Assembly (NCBI GenBank): GCA_011109175.1 | Contig: RDEW01000051.1 | Location: 267,812 to 331,811, forward strand | Source: Dicyema japonicum | Lineage: Eukaryota; Dicyemida; Rhombozoa; Dicyemidae | DNA length: 64,000 bases | Direction of reading: 5' to 3' | Shown: positions 34,539 through 46,988 of the stretch, piece by piece | Layout: each line of letters starts with the position of its first letter | Position numbering within the stretch: the first letter of the stretch is position 1 | The notes under the pieces: model-generated | The model's input: the letters and a program-made list of their open reading frames with translations, nothing else | Database searches by the model: none | What the model was told of the DNA's origin: nothing | Program-made: the position numbers and the translations under genes

Positions 34539-35699
34539 TTAAAATTATCGTTAAATTATGTATTTATAGGCCTAGTTACTACGCCGTCAATGTACGTTAA
34601 TGGCCATTTACCAGAATTTAGAGTATTCTTTATTTTAATTACTAACAGCTCATTCACTGGTTGGTCAATCAAGTTTACGTTTACTTGGTAATACTAGTAT
34701 GCAATAAAATTCTTAAAAAGCTGATAAAATAGTTTATCTGTCGATGCTGGATGATAAAATAGTTTACCTCTCCGAGTCTGTCGGCAGTTTATCAGGCAAC
34801 TCTCGTTTACGAGGTAGGGCCGTGCCAAGCGGTGCTTGGTCTATGGCAATCTTTCGCAAGTCGTCTGTCGTTCAGGAAGCTGTCTACAAAATTATTGGAG
34901 CAAACTTCAAGTCCATTCCTCTCGAGGCACATCTTGTTGAACGACATCCACCATACAAGTCAGTCCCTTAAACAAAATCTTGTTCAAATACCTTAAAACC
35001 CACTATAAATACGAGGTAGCGTCATGTCAAATAAAAAGGGTAATACAGGATCCCCGTCTTCGTCAGTCTCGTCTATATACGTACCCTAAGGATAGATACT
35101 CACTCAAAGACTCTATTCAGTTCTTAATAAGCTCTTCAGTTCTCCCAGTCTGTGAACTTTAGTAAGGACCAACACAAGAGGACAGACCTGTAATAAGGGT
35201 TAGACATTTTATAAGAGAGTCATCACCTCTGCCGTCTTAAGTCTCCCAAAAAGTACCTCAAATTAACTAACAGCCATATTTTATTCAAATGTCACAGATA
35301 TACCCATTTCCAAGTAAAATAATTGGAACTGTTACATCATAACCAATGAATAAAATTAGCTATGATTCAGAACTAATGGATGACTTGGTCTTCCTTCTCC
35401 AATTGACGGATTAGTATAGAACAAGTGAGGACGCAGGAGACATTGAAAATCAAATTTTGAACTAAGAAGTGCACGAAGAATCCAGGTTCAAATCGCCTCC
35501 GAGAAGTGAAAGAGCTTCTCGTATAGGATGGGAGTCAACATGGTAAAAATAAAACTAATCATTTCAAAAATGCTGAAATTAGCTTATTCAGTTCAAAAGA
35601 GTACGGACTGCACTCAATCGTATGTTGCCTATTCAACATAATTCGACCAAAGACGTAGGGTAAATCAATTTTCCCTACAAAACGATTTATCAATAAACT
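34539..35699. other. Unassigned region upstream of TDH
   Basis: The first 200 bases are AT-rich and may hold the TDH promoter. Open frames at 34744-34971 and 34980-35162 (plus) match no family I can name. The first contains RGRAVPSGAW, reminiscent of enolase but too short to call. Confidence 0.3.
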
Positions 35700-36830
35700 T
35701 TCCAACATACATCATAGCCATGTCAAAAACATATTCAGTTGTCGAACAGGTACCACGTCATTTTACAAATTAGTTCTCTATTCCTGCTGAGAAACTCCTT
35801 GTCAGCACAAAAATTAAACTACGTTCTTCGGGGGATCCTGTTACTTGAAAATGCAACACTATCGATTTTCTCTGCCGGACGACTATCGAACGTCTTACAA
35901 ATGTTAAATTTGACGACCAAGGAAGGGACCAAGTAACCTTACCCGCTAGCTTTGGTGGACTGGGAATCCCCTCACCAAAAGATTTAGCTCGCCCTGCGTA
36001 TCTGTCCTCATTTTGCTCCAATCAGCTATTGATCAAGATGATTCTCCAACTCCCAACAGAATCGTCGGAGATCAGAGATATGGAGCATCTGAGAGTCAAC
36101 ATACCTAAGCAGAAGGGTCCATCTAATAAGATATATATGAGAGGCTTCTGAACCAACCAAACCAACACCGACGTGCCTGTCTAGTCGATGGAAGGTGCGA
36201 ATGGAGTGGCGCTTGGATCAATGCCCTCCTGGTCGGTAGCGTCGAGACCCACCTTGTGACGAGACTGTCCGCACTAGTATCTCCATCAGACTTGGACTAA
36301 AAATTTTCCAGACTCACAAGTACCGGTGCGGTGGTACCGTCGACTGTATGGAGATCATGCGCTTTCATTCCGAAGAAGTGCAGGACAATTCCAAGACATA
36401 TGGCGATCAACAGAATTGTTAAGCGAGCCCTGGAGTCTGTTGGATACCCCTCCATACTTGAACCTGTTAGCTTGGATAGAGGAGACGGGATACGGCTGGA
36501 CGGAATCACAATTTTTCCATTCGAGGAGGGGGGACCCTTTGATCCAACATTGTTGAGAGCGCGGTAGACACACTGTATGCCGTGGAAAAAAACAATGAAA
36601 GCAAAGGAGAAAAAATACGAAGCGTTGCATGATCGGTTCACGTTCTGCTCCATCATAGTTGATACAAAAGAATAAGCGGGAAATTTTTTCGTTTCCTAAA
36701 GAAACTTGGACGTCTAGCTACACTAAAAAGCCACAACACATGTGAGGCTCTGTGGCTTCTCCAGTTGATCTCTGTTTCAATCGTGAAAGACAATGCAACG
36801 TCGATTTTTGATTGATTTTTTGTTTTACAA
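35700..36830 (+). mobile_element. GVQQG-type RT element, C-terminal half
   Basis: Pieces in family order: PASFGGLGIPSPKDLARPAY (about 35940-36000), GRCEWSGAWINALLVGSV (about 36190-36245), IPRHMAINRIVKRALESVGY, LEPVSLDRGDG (about 36388-36490), DGITIFPFEEGG, KKYEALHDRFTF (about 36610), RKLGRLATLKSH and ISVSIVKDNATSIFD (to about 36810). Several frameshifts and stops. The RT palm itself is not included. This is the longest C-terminal copy in the window and defines the motif order used for the shorter ones. Confidence 0.75.
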
Positions 36831-37375
36831 ATTCAAATTAAATTTCATTAATTTTTATTAAAATTAGATAAAAAGACCACAACAGATAAAAATATTAATA
36901 AAAACCAAAAATTTTAAATTAAAATTAATTAAATAAAAACCACAAAGAAATAAAATACAACTCTTCTACCTGGGACTCACTATTTGATCACATCTTAAGT
37001 ATGGACATGAATAATCCCGCTAATCTCGCGATGGACACCACTATGCTCCTCATCCGGGATCGACTTTCCGTGGAAGACCACGAATCACTCTACCAACCTT
37101 TCTACATCAAGACCTAACTTCGATTGGGAAAAGGTAGACGTCGGCAGATGATCTTGAGCACCTGAGGGACCCATCGAGGAACAGAGGGAACTGAAAGCGA
37201 TTAACAAAACGCATCCAAGAGAGGGTGGCACAAGCGAGATAACTTTAACGTTGTTTTGCGGTGTGCTTATTAATAATAAAGAAATAAAATTCACAAGCCA
37301 CTTAATAGTAAGTGCTTTTCCTCGTGTGGACTTGGTTAAGTGATTCCTTTGTGCTCTTTGCCTTTTTTACTTCCT
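36831..37375. other. Unassigned, AT-rich then mixed
   Basis: 36831-36960 is very AT-rich. Beyond it, an open stretch containing MDMNNPANLAMDTTMLLIRD (plus, from about 37001) is not recognised. Nothing else was seen. Confidence 0.3.
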
Positions 37376-37377
37376 AA

Positions 37378-37580
37378 GAGGAGTCATGTGATCTGCCTGT
37401 ATCAGTAGAATCCCAGTGCTTGACAGGCTTTAAAAAAGGATCTGCTCTTCTCTACTCTCCTGTACTGGTTCCACGAGATGTTTGATAGAGCTTCACTCCG
37501 ACCGTTGGAACCGGATATACGCTAGTTGGACGTTAATCATCTCTTCCCCTTCTTATATCCGAGGTTATTAAAATTTATAA
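37378..37580 (+). repeat. SINE-B-like fragment
   Basis: AGTCATGTGATCTGCCTGTA, AGTGCTTGACAGGCTTT and GGAACCGGATATACGC correspond to the SINE-B core and 3' region, followed by TATATCCGAGGTTATTAAAA as tail. Confidence 0.6.
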
Positions 37581-37864
37581 ACCACTCACTCTTAGCCAAA
37601 TTTCTGATGTACTCCCAAACTGTCCTTGTTCATGTAAATGCTGTGTCAAATACGACTTCCCCCTAACTACTACAAAACTCGTCATTTTGGTAACGATAGA
37701 ATGTTAGGCTAAACAGAGATCAGAGACTGGTGAGCTGTGGTGTCTTAGTTCAGGTCCACACTCTCTGCAACTGGACTGGAGTCAATCCTCCCTAATGCAA
37801 GATCATAAACGTGACATGCTTAAAGAACGACTCTTCTCAAGGGCTATCAACAGTATTTGCATTT

Positions 37865-38030
37865 TTCCCGGGAATATCCATCACCAATGATAACTCCACT
37901 GGAGCGGTTTCCACAACAATAAGTAATGGACGTCTTTTACCATTTATGCGATTCCGAATGGACTCTATTAGGTGAAACTAGATACACTAACTAGTTGTTT
38001 ACTTTATCTGTATCCGGGGGTTTTTTTTAT
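37865..38030 (+). repeat. SINE-B 3' half
   Basis: CACTGGAGCGGTTTCCACAA, GTAATGGACGTCTTTTACCA, ACTAGATACACTAACTAGTT and TGTATCCGGGGG match the SINE-B 3' half. It runs directly into the 3' end of the minus-strand LINE at 38030, so two tails meet. Confidence 0.65.
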
Positions 38031-39810
38031 TTAACCCAAAAACACCAATAGTTAATCTCGTTGAAATTAATTAGGTGATCCCGACGATCATGAAGAGTTT
38101 TCTCAGCTTCTCCCGATGCCGGATTGTTGACCCAACACAGTCACGGTATGGGCGGGGGACAGTGTTCGTGAGAAAGCTCACTGGGGTGATGTGCTTCTGG
38201 AAACTTGACACAGGACGGACTGTCGACGACAGGTCCTTCTGGAGGATTAACGTCAAAAGCTCTTGCCGTTTTGCTCAATAAGATGGTCAAAGGGACTGGG
38301 TGGAATGTTGTTCAGTTTTGAGATGTGCATTATAATAGTCGCAGCTCGACATAGGGTGTTATCAACTTTAAGACGGTTGGTCCACGAGAGATTAAACCCA
38401 TGCTGCACAGGCGTAACTGATTGTTGGCTCGATGAATTGCTTATAGAGAATACCGAGAGCAGGAATGACTTTTTTATTCCACCAAATATGGTTTTGATTA
38501 AACCAATTTTTCTCTGACAAGTTCCAATGGTCTTGTCAATATGGATAGAAGAACACATGTGCGTATCAAAAATTTTAGGGTTCTTCGTAAAAGGGATTTT
38601 TTCGATGTCCAGGAATAGATCCACGGTACATCTTCCGAGCCTTTTATCCGAGGTAAATAGAGTGGTGGAGGATTTTTCGGGAGATATGTTCATCCGGTTT
38701 TGTGTAGCCAAGTTTAAATTTGAAGCAAGAGTTCTTGTAATTTTTTGAAGCATCACGTGAAATAATGAGTAGGTCATCAGCATAAGCGAGAATTATCGAG
38801 TCTTCAATAACTGGGTTGGGAATGTCGGAAAGGTATGAGTTGAATAGGGCAGGAGACAGGGGGAGCATTGGGGAACTCCATTTTGAAGTAATCTTGAGAC
38901 TGATCGAATCCCATCCAAACATACACGCCCTCTCATTCCGCTGAGGAAATTTGAAAGCCATAATTTTATGTTCGAGTTGATAGATAGTCTAAATATTTTT
39001 TGAGTGAGGATTTTTCTGGATACAGAATTGAAGGCCTTTTGTAGGTCGAGACAGCATAAAACCGATTTTAGATGTGGTTTTGCAGAATAGCCTTCAATAA
39101 TGAACTGGTTCAATGAGGTGAGTTGATGTAGATCGGTCTCTCCTGAAACCATGTTGGAGATGTGCAAGGGAAGGGCGGGGTAAATGATATGTAGAACAGG
39201 TTTTTCCAGGAGCTTCGAGGATGAGCATAATAGTGCAATGGGTCTGTACGAAGAGAGTCGTTCTTCGGTCTTCCAGGCTTGAGAATTGGGCGTATGTTGG
39301 ACTGTTTCCAAATGTCTGGAATTTGGTTATGGTTTATTCAAAAATTAAAGATGTTCCGAAGCGCTTCTATTCCAATTGGGCCGAGATGTTTGAGCAAAAC
39401 AGATCAGAACCGCAGGAGAAAAAAGATTTTGTATTTTTAATTTCATTCCAAATATCGGAGCAATATAATGAAGACCTTTTTGGCTTCGTAGACGTAAAGG
39501 AATGGCTGGTTTTCAGGAATTTCTTGTGGCTGATTCCGACATAAAACTTCATTAGGTTGTTTAGTTCTTGACATTTGTTGGCCTGTGTTTTTGGGTTTTG
39601 TATGTGGTCCGAGCTTTTTAATGGTCTTCCACATGTTGTTGGTAGATTTATGCTTGCAAAGACCTCTGATCCTGCTTTCCCAATCATTCCTTTGAGATGA
39701 TTTCAACCTCTGTGCAACTGCGTCGTTGAAGCTCTTGATTTGGCTTCTCCTCCCGGGGAAGGGTGGAAGATTCATTTTAAGCTGCTTCCTTTCTGAGGTC
39801 ATAGTCGACA
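38030..39810 (-). mobile_element. LINE with RT domain, 5' truncated
   Basis: Minus-strand order: linker AVAQRLKSSQRNDWESRIRG and LGPHTKPKNTGQQ (39740-39600); RT fingers RPIALLCSSSKLLEKPVLH (about 39250); palm VLCCLDLQKAFNSVSRKILT (about 39050) and catalytic YADDLLIISRDA (about 38790). Then comes the 3' end with GGTGATC...CCCGGGG-type tail at 38100-38020. Frameshifts at several points; GVPQCSP replaces the usual GVPQGSP. Confidence 0.8.
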
Positions 39811-40088
39811 GACCACGAAATGGTTGTTAATAATTTTATTATTTTTAAACTTATGTTAATATATTAATTTATAATTTTTAACTTATTTTAATATAACATA
39901 AAATAATTAATATACTATATCATTATATTATTGAGATCGTCGAAAAAGAAGCCCACTAGTTGAAAAGGGTCTTCATAGCTTCTCCCTGACAAAATTCTCT
40001 GAAGATTAAATTATAAAAACGATTCCGCCAGAGAATGAAGTGATGACCGCGACGGTAGGACATGTGATAAAAATGGAAGAGGGCAGAC

Positions 40089-43000
40089 CTACTTCACTTT
40101 TTTCTTAAGCGGAAGCTTGTAGTGTACTATTGGTATATGGCTTTGGTCGGCACAAACAGATATTCTCATTTGTTCCTTCTTTGGATTAATAGTTATGACT
40201 GTTTGTGCTGAGCTTACCAAGATTGTTAGCCTGGGGTTAATAATAATGAGACGCCCACATCTGAGAATAACTATCGAGATACCTTCTCGAAGCCATCCAG
40301 TCTCAAGTAGATCCTTGGTGACCCTTTGGATCATAAACCCGATCCGACGGACTAGATCGTCCGTTTGGGGGGCGAGGATTCCTTACGTCTCGACAGCAAA
40401 TGAGACGAATAAGTGATCCTCTGAAATTCTTAGTACTTGTTTCTCTTCTAATATTCAGCTTGCTTAGAAGCATTTTAATTTAAAAATAATATTTTTTAAA
40501 TTCCTTTTATTTTTCACAAAATTACGTTGAAGGGAGATTGTGTTATCGTTCCTTCCTATCAGCTTATTCATATTCCAATGTGCCACATTATTATACGAGG
40601 CATGAATAAAGTTCAGCCATGTCTCGTTTTCTTATATTTTGATATAACAATCAGTAGGCCAGAAATTGTCCTATTTAGGACAAAAAATAGGACATTGTCC
40701 TATTTGTTTTATTTCAAATATAAAATTGTCCTAAAATAGGACATAATTTTTATAATTATTTTTTAGGGTCCCCAGGGAGGAACACGGGAGTGCATCCAGC
40801 CACGGTCCGCTCCCATGGTTGGCGGCGGACACGAGGCATGCAAGACGATGCTGGTTGGCCTCAGACTTTAGCACGTCGAAGATATTCTTGAGTAAATATC
40901 ATCCCAGTCACGTTGCCTTGAAGGATCGTTCGGCATATCCAAACCAGTTTCACACCATTCGCAACGAGCTTCGTCGAAGACTTTTTCCCAAGAGAGTCCG
41001 GTTGTAATACGTAGGATTTCTTGGACCAAAAGGCTTCCACTTGAGAGCGATGACACATATGCTGGATAGGCGATCTCAAGCGCCGACCTGAGATCCGTTT
41101 CTCCGATGCGTGTAGGAAGCTTGCATTGGTTCCAACTCGGCGCATCAAAGTGGATGTTTAGAAGCAATTCAGCTGATTTTCTCAATGTCCTATCCAGTGA
41201 CAGGTGGATGTCACGATGTTTGAAGCAGGGAGAACATCGGAGAGCATATAGGAGTTTGGGCAAGCCGATGCTATTCTTCAAAAGGAAGAACGCTGTATGA
41301 CCATCGAGTAAGGAGAGTTCATCCTCTTTTGTTTGTAGATGGCTCCGCAGTTCCTTTTCGTCAAGTGGACACGTAAGAAAGTATTTCCGCTCCCTGAGTA
41401 CGACAGTAATTCCAGGTAGTACCGAGTTGAAAGACTCGACCACGTTGATGAAATCACTCTCTGAGTATGTGATATTTATTAGCTCCAATTTTTTATGTTT
41501 ATCTCAAGTCCGAGGTTTCGTAGTGCCGGCACGGCATGTGACAGAACGTCGTGTACTTTTCTCCACGGCCCTCCAATTGTGGCGTCATCGAGATACCAAA
41601 GGTTAGTTGTGTGTTTATAGAGCGGACAATTTCATCGATGGTCAGAGCGAAGAGTAGTGGACCAAGTGGGTCCCTTGTTGAACTCCAGTCTCCGAACAGA
41701 TAATCTTGTCCCCGAAAACCAGTGAAGAATTGGTTCCGTAAGCGAGGAAGACAAGTGGAATAAGTTCCGGGGCTCGTTTACTTGTAGTTTCGAAAATTTG
41801 ATCCCTCATCAATAAATTGAAGGCATTGCAGATGTCAAGCTTGACCCCAATGTGTGGGTTTTGTTCGTCTTTCTGTCCAAAAAAACACCTCGCAGCATCG
41901 CATCCGTTCCTTACACCAACCCAGTTGGAGGGGAAAAATTCTTCAGATATTCTCGGACAGACAATGCTGCATGCGATTTTCGCTGTCAGTCTTCTGAAAT
42001 AGTTGCGGATGGGGCGGACCCCACCTTCAGGTTTTTTGAAGGCCAATAAATGTGCACTGAAAAGGAGCTCCCTTGCGTGGGGAGGAATATCTCCGTTCAA
42101 AATACGCATAACCAGTTTTGTAATTGATTTGACAAGGTTGCAGCCAGCTTCTGCAGTAGCCTTTGCCGTAAGATCTTGATGTGACCCGGCCGCAAGCCAT
42201 CGATACCTCCACTGCTACTCGCCGCAAACGACGAAATGCCGCGTCGCACTTCGCCTTCGGTGACGGTCATCCTTGACAAATTTCCCGGAAACACGAATGG
42301 GCGGTAATCTTCCGGAGCACATGGATGTTTATGTCTGAGTAGTTCTAGCACCTCAGGTGTCGCAGCCATAACAGTTTCGTCGATGGCGACGACGCGTAAC
42401 GTCGCTCGGGCATCGCCTTCGAATAGTTTGCGGTTCACTCTCTCTTTAAGTTTTTCCGGGCCATTCAAATAAACCGGAGGATTGGAATCAGAATGTCTTG
42501 ATTTCTTGACTTCCGTCTTAGTGAGAGAAAGCACATAGAAAACCTGGATATTCTTCTTCATTTTTGAGAAAGGGAGTTCCAAGTGTCGTGCTTTCCTCCG
42601 TATTCCGTTGATCTCCTTTTGAGTTGATAAATGGAATTCCAAGGGCCATAGGAGCAAAACTGAGAGTTTTAGCCAGGCCTCCAGGTCGTCGGACGTGAGA
42701 GCATCGTCAATTGCAGAGGCCAGGCATGTAGCCGAGGTATCCGGACGGGTCTTGGGATCCTGATTGGGATCTTCCTGGCTTTCATTAGATCCGACAAGAA
42801 GAGCAAGAGGTTGTCCATATCATTGAAGTCTAGAGGCTCGTTTGGTTCAACGTGCTCGTTTGGAATGATCTCTGGGTTTTCCAACCAGTTCCCATGCAGA
42901 CACTGCAGTTCCACAGGCAGAGCGAGCACGCAGCCCGCTGAGACATCTTTATGCATCCAAGGTGGAAAAAGTCACGGCAAGACGAGCAGAAAAGTCCAAT

Positions 43001-43110
43001 TTGCGTGCATTGGCAAAACCGCATGTAGAGCATGTAGTGTCCAGTCTCTTGAATGTAATGTGTGTTGCTCCATTGTATGAACGACGCTCCATGATGATAC
43101 AATTACTCAC
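40089..43110 (-). mobile_element. GVQQG-type reverse-transcriptase element with PHD-like finger, the most complete copy
   Basis: Minus-strand order: a Cys/His-rich N terminus (CSSCRDFFHLGCIKMSQRAA, then CSLCLWNCSVC; 43000-42890) resembling a PHD finger; KLFEGDARATLRVVAIDE and SSSGGIDGLRPGHIK (42440-42180); GGVRPIRNYFRRLTAKIACS (about 42000); VKLDICNAFNLL (about 41840); GVQQG (about 41670), where a shift leads into DPLGPLLFALTIDE; YLDDATIGG as the catalytic motif (about 41590); and LLKNSIGLPKLLYALRCSPC (about 41250). After GPWLDALPCSSLGTL (40770) the element is interrupted at 40480-40760. It resumes with EDHLFVSFAVET and DDLVRRIGFMIQR (40410-40310). I can place it among invertebrate RT elements of this motif set but not in a named clade. 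Confidence 0.75.
40655..40746. repeat. Cluster of GTCCTATTTAGGAC inverted repeats
   Basis: Within about 90 bases, GTCCTATTTAGGAC, AATAGGACATTGTCCTATTT and GTCCTAAAATAGGAC form several nested or adjacent near-palindromes. The cluster lies in the insertion that separates the two parts of the RT element. It could be the end of a small hairpin transposon. Confidence 0.6.
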
Positions 43111-43129
43111 AACAAGACCACACGTGATA

Positions 43130-44560
43130 TAAGAATAATTTCTTTATTCAGGTTTGTATTTTATCAATTATTTTGAACTCAAAACCAAGGAAAGAAACGA
43201 ACTCGAAAAGTCTGGCCGATTAACTACTGAGGATAAGTTTAGACTGAAGGCTCTGAACAATTAACTAAAAACAGGAGGTAAAGCACAAATATCAAGATGC
43301 AAGCATGTGTTTTCCTCGTTGAATAGTAATAAACCCACTACTGAAGTTTGAAAAACCATCCTAGACGCCTCAAGAGAAGATGAAAGATCGTCCGAGGTGG
43401 ATCACAGCCAAAAGGACTTAAACAACCTAATAAAATACTATGTGAAAATATCCTATAAAGATCATAAGAAGTCGGATGTATCCCCGAAATATCTCAGTTA
43501 ACAGAAAAAGGAACCATATACGATTCACTTCACTGAAAACGACGTGAGATATGCATTGAAAGCCAATAAAACAACCTATTCTAACGGACCGGATAAGATC
43601 CCAATGATCCTCCTAAAGAATCTGGGAGACTATGGAATCGCTGCATTAACGAGCATATTCAATCACTCTATTAACACAAATTATATTCCAGCCTTACGGA
43701 AGCTTGCCCACATACGTCTAATTTTGAAACCCGGCAAAGTGAAGAAGGACCCAGCTTCATACAGACCGGTCGCGTTATTGTATTCGGTGTCGAAAATTCC
43801 GGAAAGGCTGGTTTTTGCGAAAATCAAAAATTTCCTCCCGGACTTGTCATTTCAATATGGTTTAAAAAGGAGAGGTCTACTTTGATCCACATATCTGCAT
43901 TTACTAACTTTATACGATATGGTTTTCTCGCACAGGCTGGACACATGAAGACTGTATTTTGCTCCATAGACGTCCACAAAGCTTTCGACTCTGTATCAAG
44001 GATGATTCTTACTTGGAAAATTTACCAAAGATCCCTGGAAAGATTAAACACTGGTTAGCTAACTTCCTTATAGGTCGGAGAGGACGCGTCTGCATTGGCC
44101 AGTCAAGGTCTATTTCATGGCTTCTCCCTTTAATGGGGTTCCCCAAGGATCCCCATTGTCTCCAGTTTTCTTTATTCATGGCAGACCTCTCCACTCCAGA
44201 CTCCAAAAATGATATTATTCTAACTTATGCTGACGACATCGTCATTGCGTCACGCGATCAGGACATCCAGTTTGCCATTTGGAATTTGCAAGAAAATCTG
44301 GACCGTATGACAAATGGCTATCGAAGAATCGCCTAACTACTAGCAGTGAAAAGTCCGTCACAACCCTATTTACTTCAGACAAGAAACTGGGAAGACGGAC
44401 GGTCGAACTAAAGGCAAACAATGAAGCTATTCCTTTCAGAAAATCCAAAGGGTCCTTGGGGTAACTTTTGACATGCATATGTCATTCTCTCCCCATGTTA
44501 TGTCAGAGTGTTCGCCAAAAGCGTATAAAGAAGACCGAAAACACAGGTAATTACGAATTT
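43130..44560 (+). mobile_element. LINE with RT domain, degenerate
   Basis: Plus-strand order: LNNLIKYYVKISYKDHKK (about 43420), TYSNGPDKIPMILLKNLGDY (fingers), DPASYRPVALLYSVSKIPER (about 43750), MKTVFCSIDVHKAFDSVSRM (palm, about 43950), YADDIVIASRDQDIQFAI (catalytic, about 44228), LTTSSEKSVTTLFTSDKKLG and VTFDMHMSFSPHV (about 44480). Frameshifts near 43880, 44010 and 44330. It is very close to the LINE at 14004-15195. Confidence 0.8.
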
Positions 44561-44754
44561 AAATAATAATTTATGCGGGAAGCGGTCTGGCTGAGGCAAA
44601 GAATTGGTATTGCAGTTGTTCGCAAAAACGCTTACCCCGTGATGTCAGCCGCCGCTCTCCCCCATAGTTAATAAATAATATTTTATTGTTAATAAATTTT
44701 TAACAAAAAAATTTTTTTATCAAATCAAGTAGCAAAAACAGTTAATAATAATAA

Positions 44755-45068
44755 CAGCCTATTTCACGGAGCCGTGGTATTAGCTCCGCATAGGCAGGAC
44801 ACACACTTTATTTAAGTAAAGAACAGTTAATTTTAACTAATCGTAGAACCAAGGAATGATCTTCACTTTTATTTTCTTTTTCTTGTGTGTGCGTCCTTTT
44901 TTGACTATTCAGTTCCGCAGTGAGAGTCCACTGATGACGGAGTCACTTGTCAAGCCTTTTGAGCTTCGTAGATGAGTGGAACCTTCCACCAGGTAAACAG
45001 CAGCGAGAATCGAACCTGTAACCTAAGTCACTTTAGCCCGACACCTAACCACTATGCCACCCGGCAGA
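44755..45068 (-). repeat. SINE-A, full length, reverse strand
   Basis: Read on the minus strand: head GGGTGGCATAGTGGTTAGGT with A box and AGGTTCGATTCTC B box, body TTTACCTGGTGGAAGGTTCC, then GACTCCGTCATCAGTGG, the AACTGTTCTTTACTTAAATA tail motif and TGTCCTGCCTATGCGGAGCT. Collinear with 28132-28425. Confidence 0.9.
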
Positions 45069-46988
45069 AGAAAAAGCGATCTTACTGAGTGCTGACTTGC
45101 TCATGAGTCTCCCCGTCCCTAAACACATTGCTAATAACTATAATAATGGCTGGGTGCTCTACATTGTGTTATCTGTGGATGTTATTCGGTTAGATGCTCT
45201 TCTGTCAAATGTTGTTGTGTCTATTTGGATATTCCTAATAAAGAACTTTACGGAGATGTCCCAAACAGTATAATCTTAATAGAGGCAATGCGGTGGATTA
45301 TACTGTTGTAGAAAACAAGATGAGATTAAAATTTCTAACCTTTAGTCTTATTGGTCATTTTTAGAAAAAAGAACCCCCTCGTTTTGGTTTTACTAGTTAA
45401 ATTGTCTCATGTGAACCCTCTCTTCCGTCATAGACATAATGCCACTTTCACGTTGTCCTAGTATTCAAACTTCCAGGATTTCCCAACTTTATACGGGCTA
45501 TGCTGCAAATATAGTGTCTTTTAGGGTGTTTGTCTAATTTCCTTGAGGGGTTTACTGGGTTGTCTCCCCACAGTTTTGCTTTCATTTTCTCACAAATTGG
45601 TTAATCATATTCCGTCTGAATTTCAAAAGAGCTGGTCAATCAGTGAAAACCATTGTGAAGGATAGTCAGATTGTTTTTAACCTTATAATGAAAAACTATT
45701 GTTATATTCTGACAATGTTCAAGTTGTGAAATTGGTAGATTCTGCATCCCAGTTCTGTTCTGCCTGTTCCGTCAATAAAAGTTCATTTTCTCTTATTTTA
45801 TTCCTTGTCAAGGACAAGAAAGTCGTGTCTTCACAGATTGCATTGATTTTTGGAACTACGATGAGAAAGAATATGGATACTAGTGTCCTCTACTGCAGGA
45901 TTAAAAAGAGATTCTAAGGATATTTAGTCGACGGCCTGGAAGTGGAGGAGTCCCCAAAGCGATGACATCACAAAGTCATTGTTTAGATCACCTCCCACAT
46001 AGGCTTTATCTGAAATTAGAAGTGTAAAGGTATTCGTTGTGCTTATTTAGTTATTTGTCAATTTAATTGTGCGGGCTATTGTCTTCGAAATTTTGTCTAA
46101 TTTTATCATAACAACCGATATAATGTTAACTATTAGTTTTATCTACACGAAAAAGAGTTGGAATTACTTTTTTTCGGAAACCGAGTTTATTCAATAACAA
46201 AAGTTTGTAGCGGTGGTTAAAAAGTTGATTAATCGGCGACTGTAGAGTTTCGATAGATTGCCAGTTTGTGTACTAACTGCTTGCCGGAAAAATTAGTGAG
46301 TCGTACGAAAATTTAGATTAAGGTGGAATCTCATTATTCGGCCCGTAAGCTAATTAAAAAGGTGAACCCCTCACAATAAGGCAGGAAGACCATCGTATGA
46401 TAGCGATTTGATTAGTTGAAATAACTTTATAAACCGAAAAGAAGATGATCGATGATTGATATCGGTAGTCAAGACCAATGATGATTTTTAAAGAATAATT
46501 TTTTATCGGTAGCCAGACTAAGTTTTTGATTGATACATTTTGTCATCAACTTGTAAGCAAGTCCCTTGCAGACGATCTGGTTCCGTAGTGAAGTATTTAC
46601 TCGTGTACTTATGTACCGTAGATACGTAAAATTTTCTGACGTAATATAGAGTAGCGAGATTCTAAGGGCATCATGACTTATCCCGGGACATATGAAATTG
46701 CGTAATCCCGGCTATATTAAGTTCATAAATTCAGATTGCGATCTATCTTATCGATTCCGACATTTATTTTATTTAACCACAAAATCAGAATGATTTAAAC
46801 CAAGTTAATAATTGACCAAGAAATTAAAAATCGGTTCTTTTTCAATACATGCTTCACGAAAAAAGCTCTAAATAAATTAATGAATTTTTTTGAATATTAG
46901 ATCTAAAAATAAAAAAAATGAACAATGCCGAATTTGTAAATATTATTATAAATTTTTTTAAATAAAATTTTGAATTTTTTACCGGCTT
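45069..46988. other. Unassigned region
   Basis: About 1.9 kb without a recognised gene or repeat. The 72-codon frame at 45699-45917 (plus) has no family match. No convincing chain of small introns could be built on either strand. Confidence 0.3.

Noticed and set aside
34744-34971. Enolase-like fragment (RGRAVPSGAW)
   Set aside because: Only about ten residues are similar, and no other enolase block was found in any frame.
36297-36656. 119-codon minus-strand frame with hydrophobic segments
   Set aside because: It is the antisense shadow of the RT-element C terminus (IPRHMAINRIVKRAL... on the plus strand).
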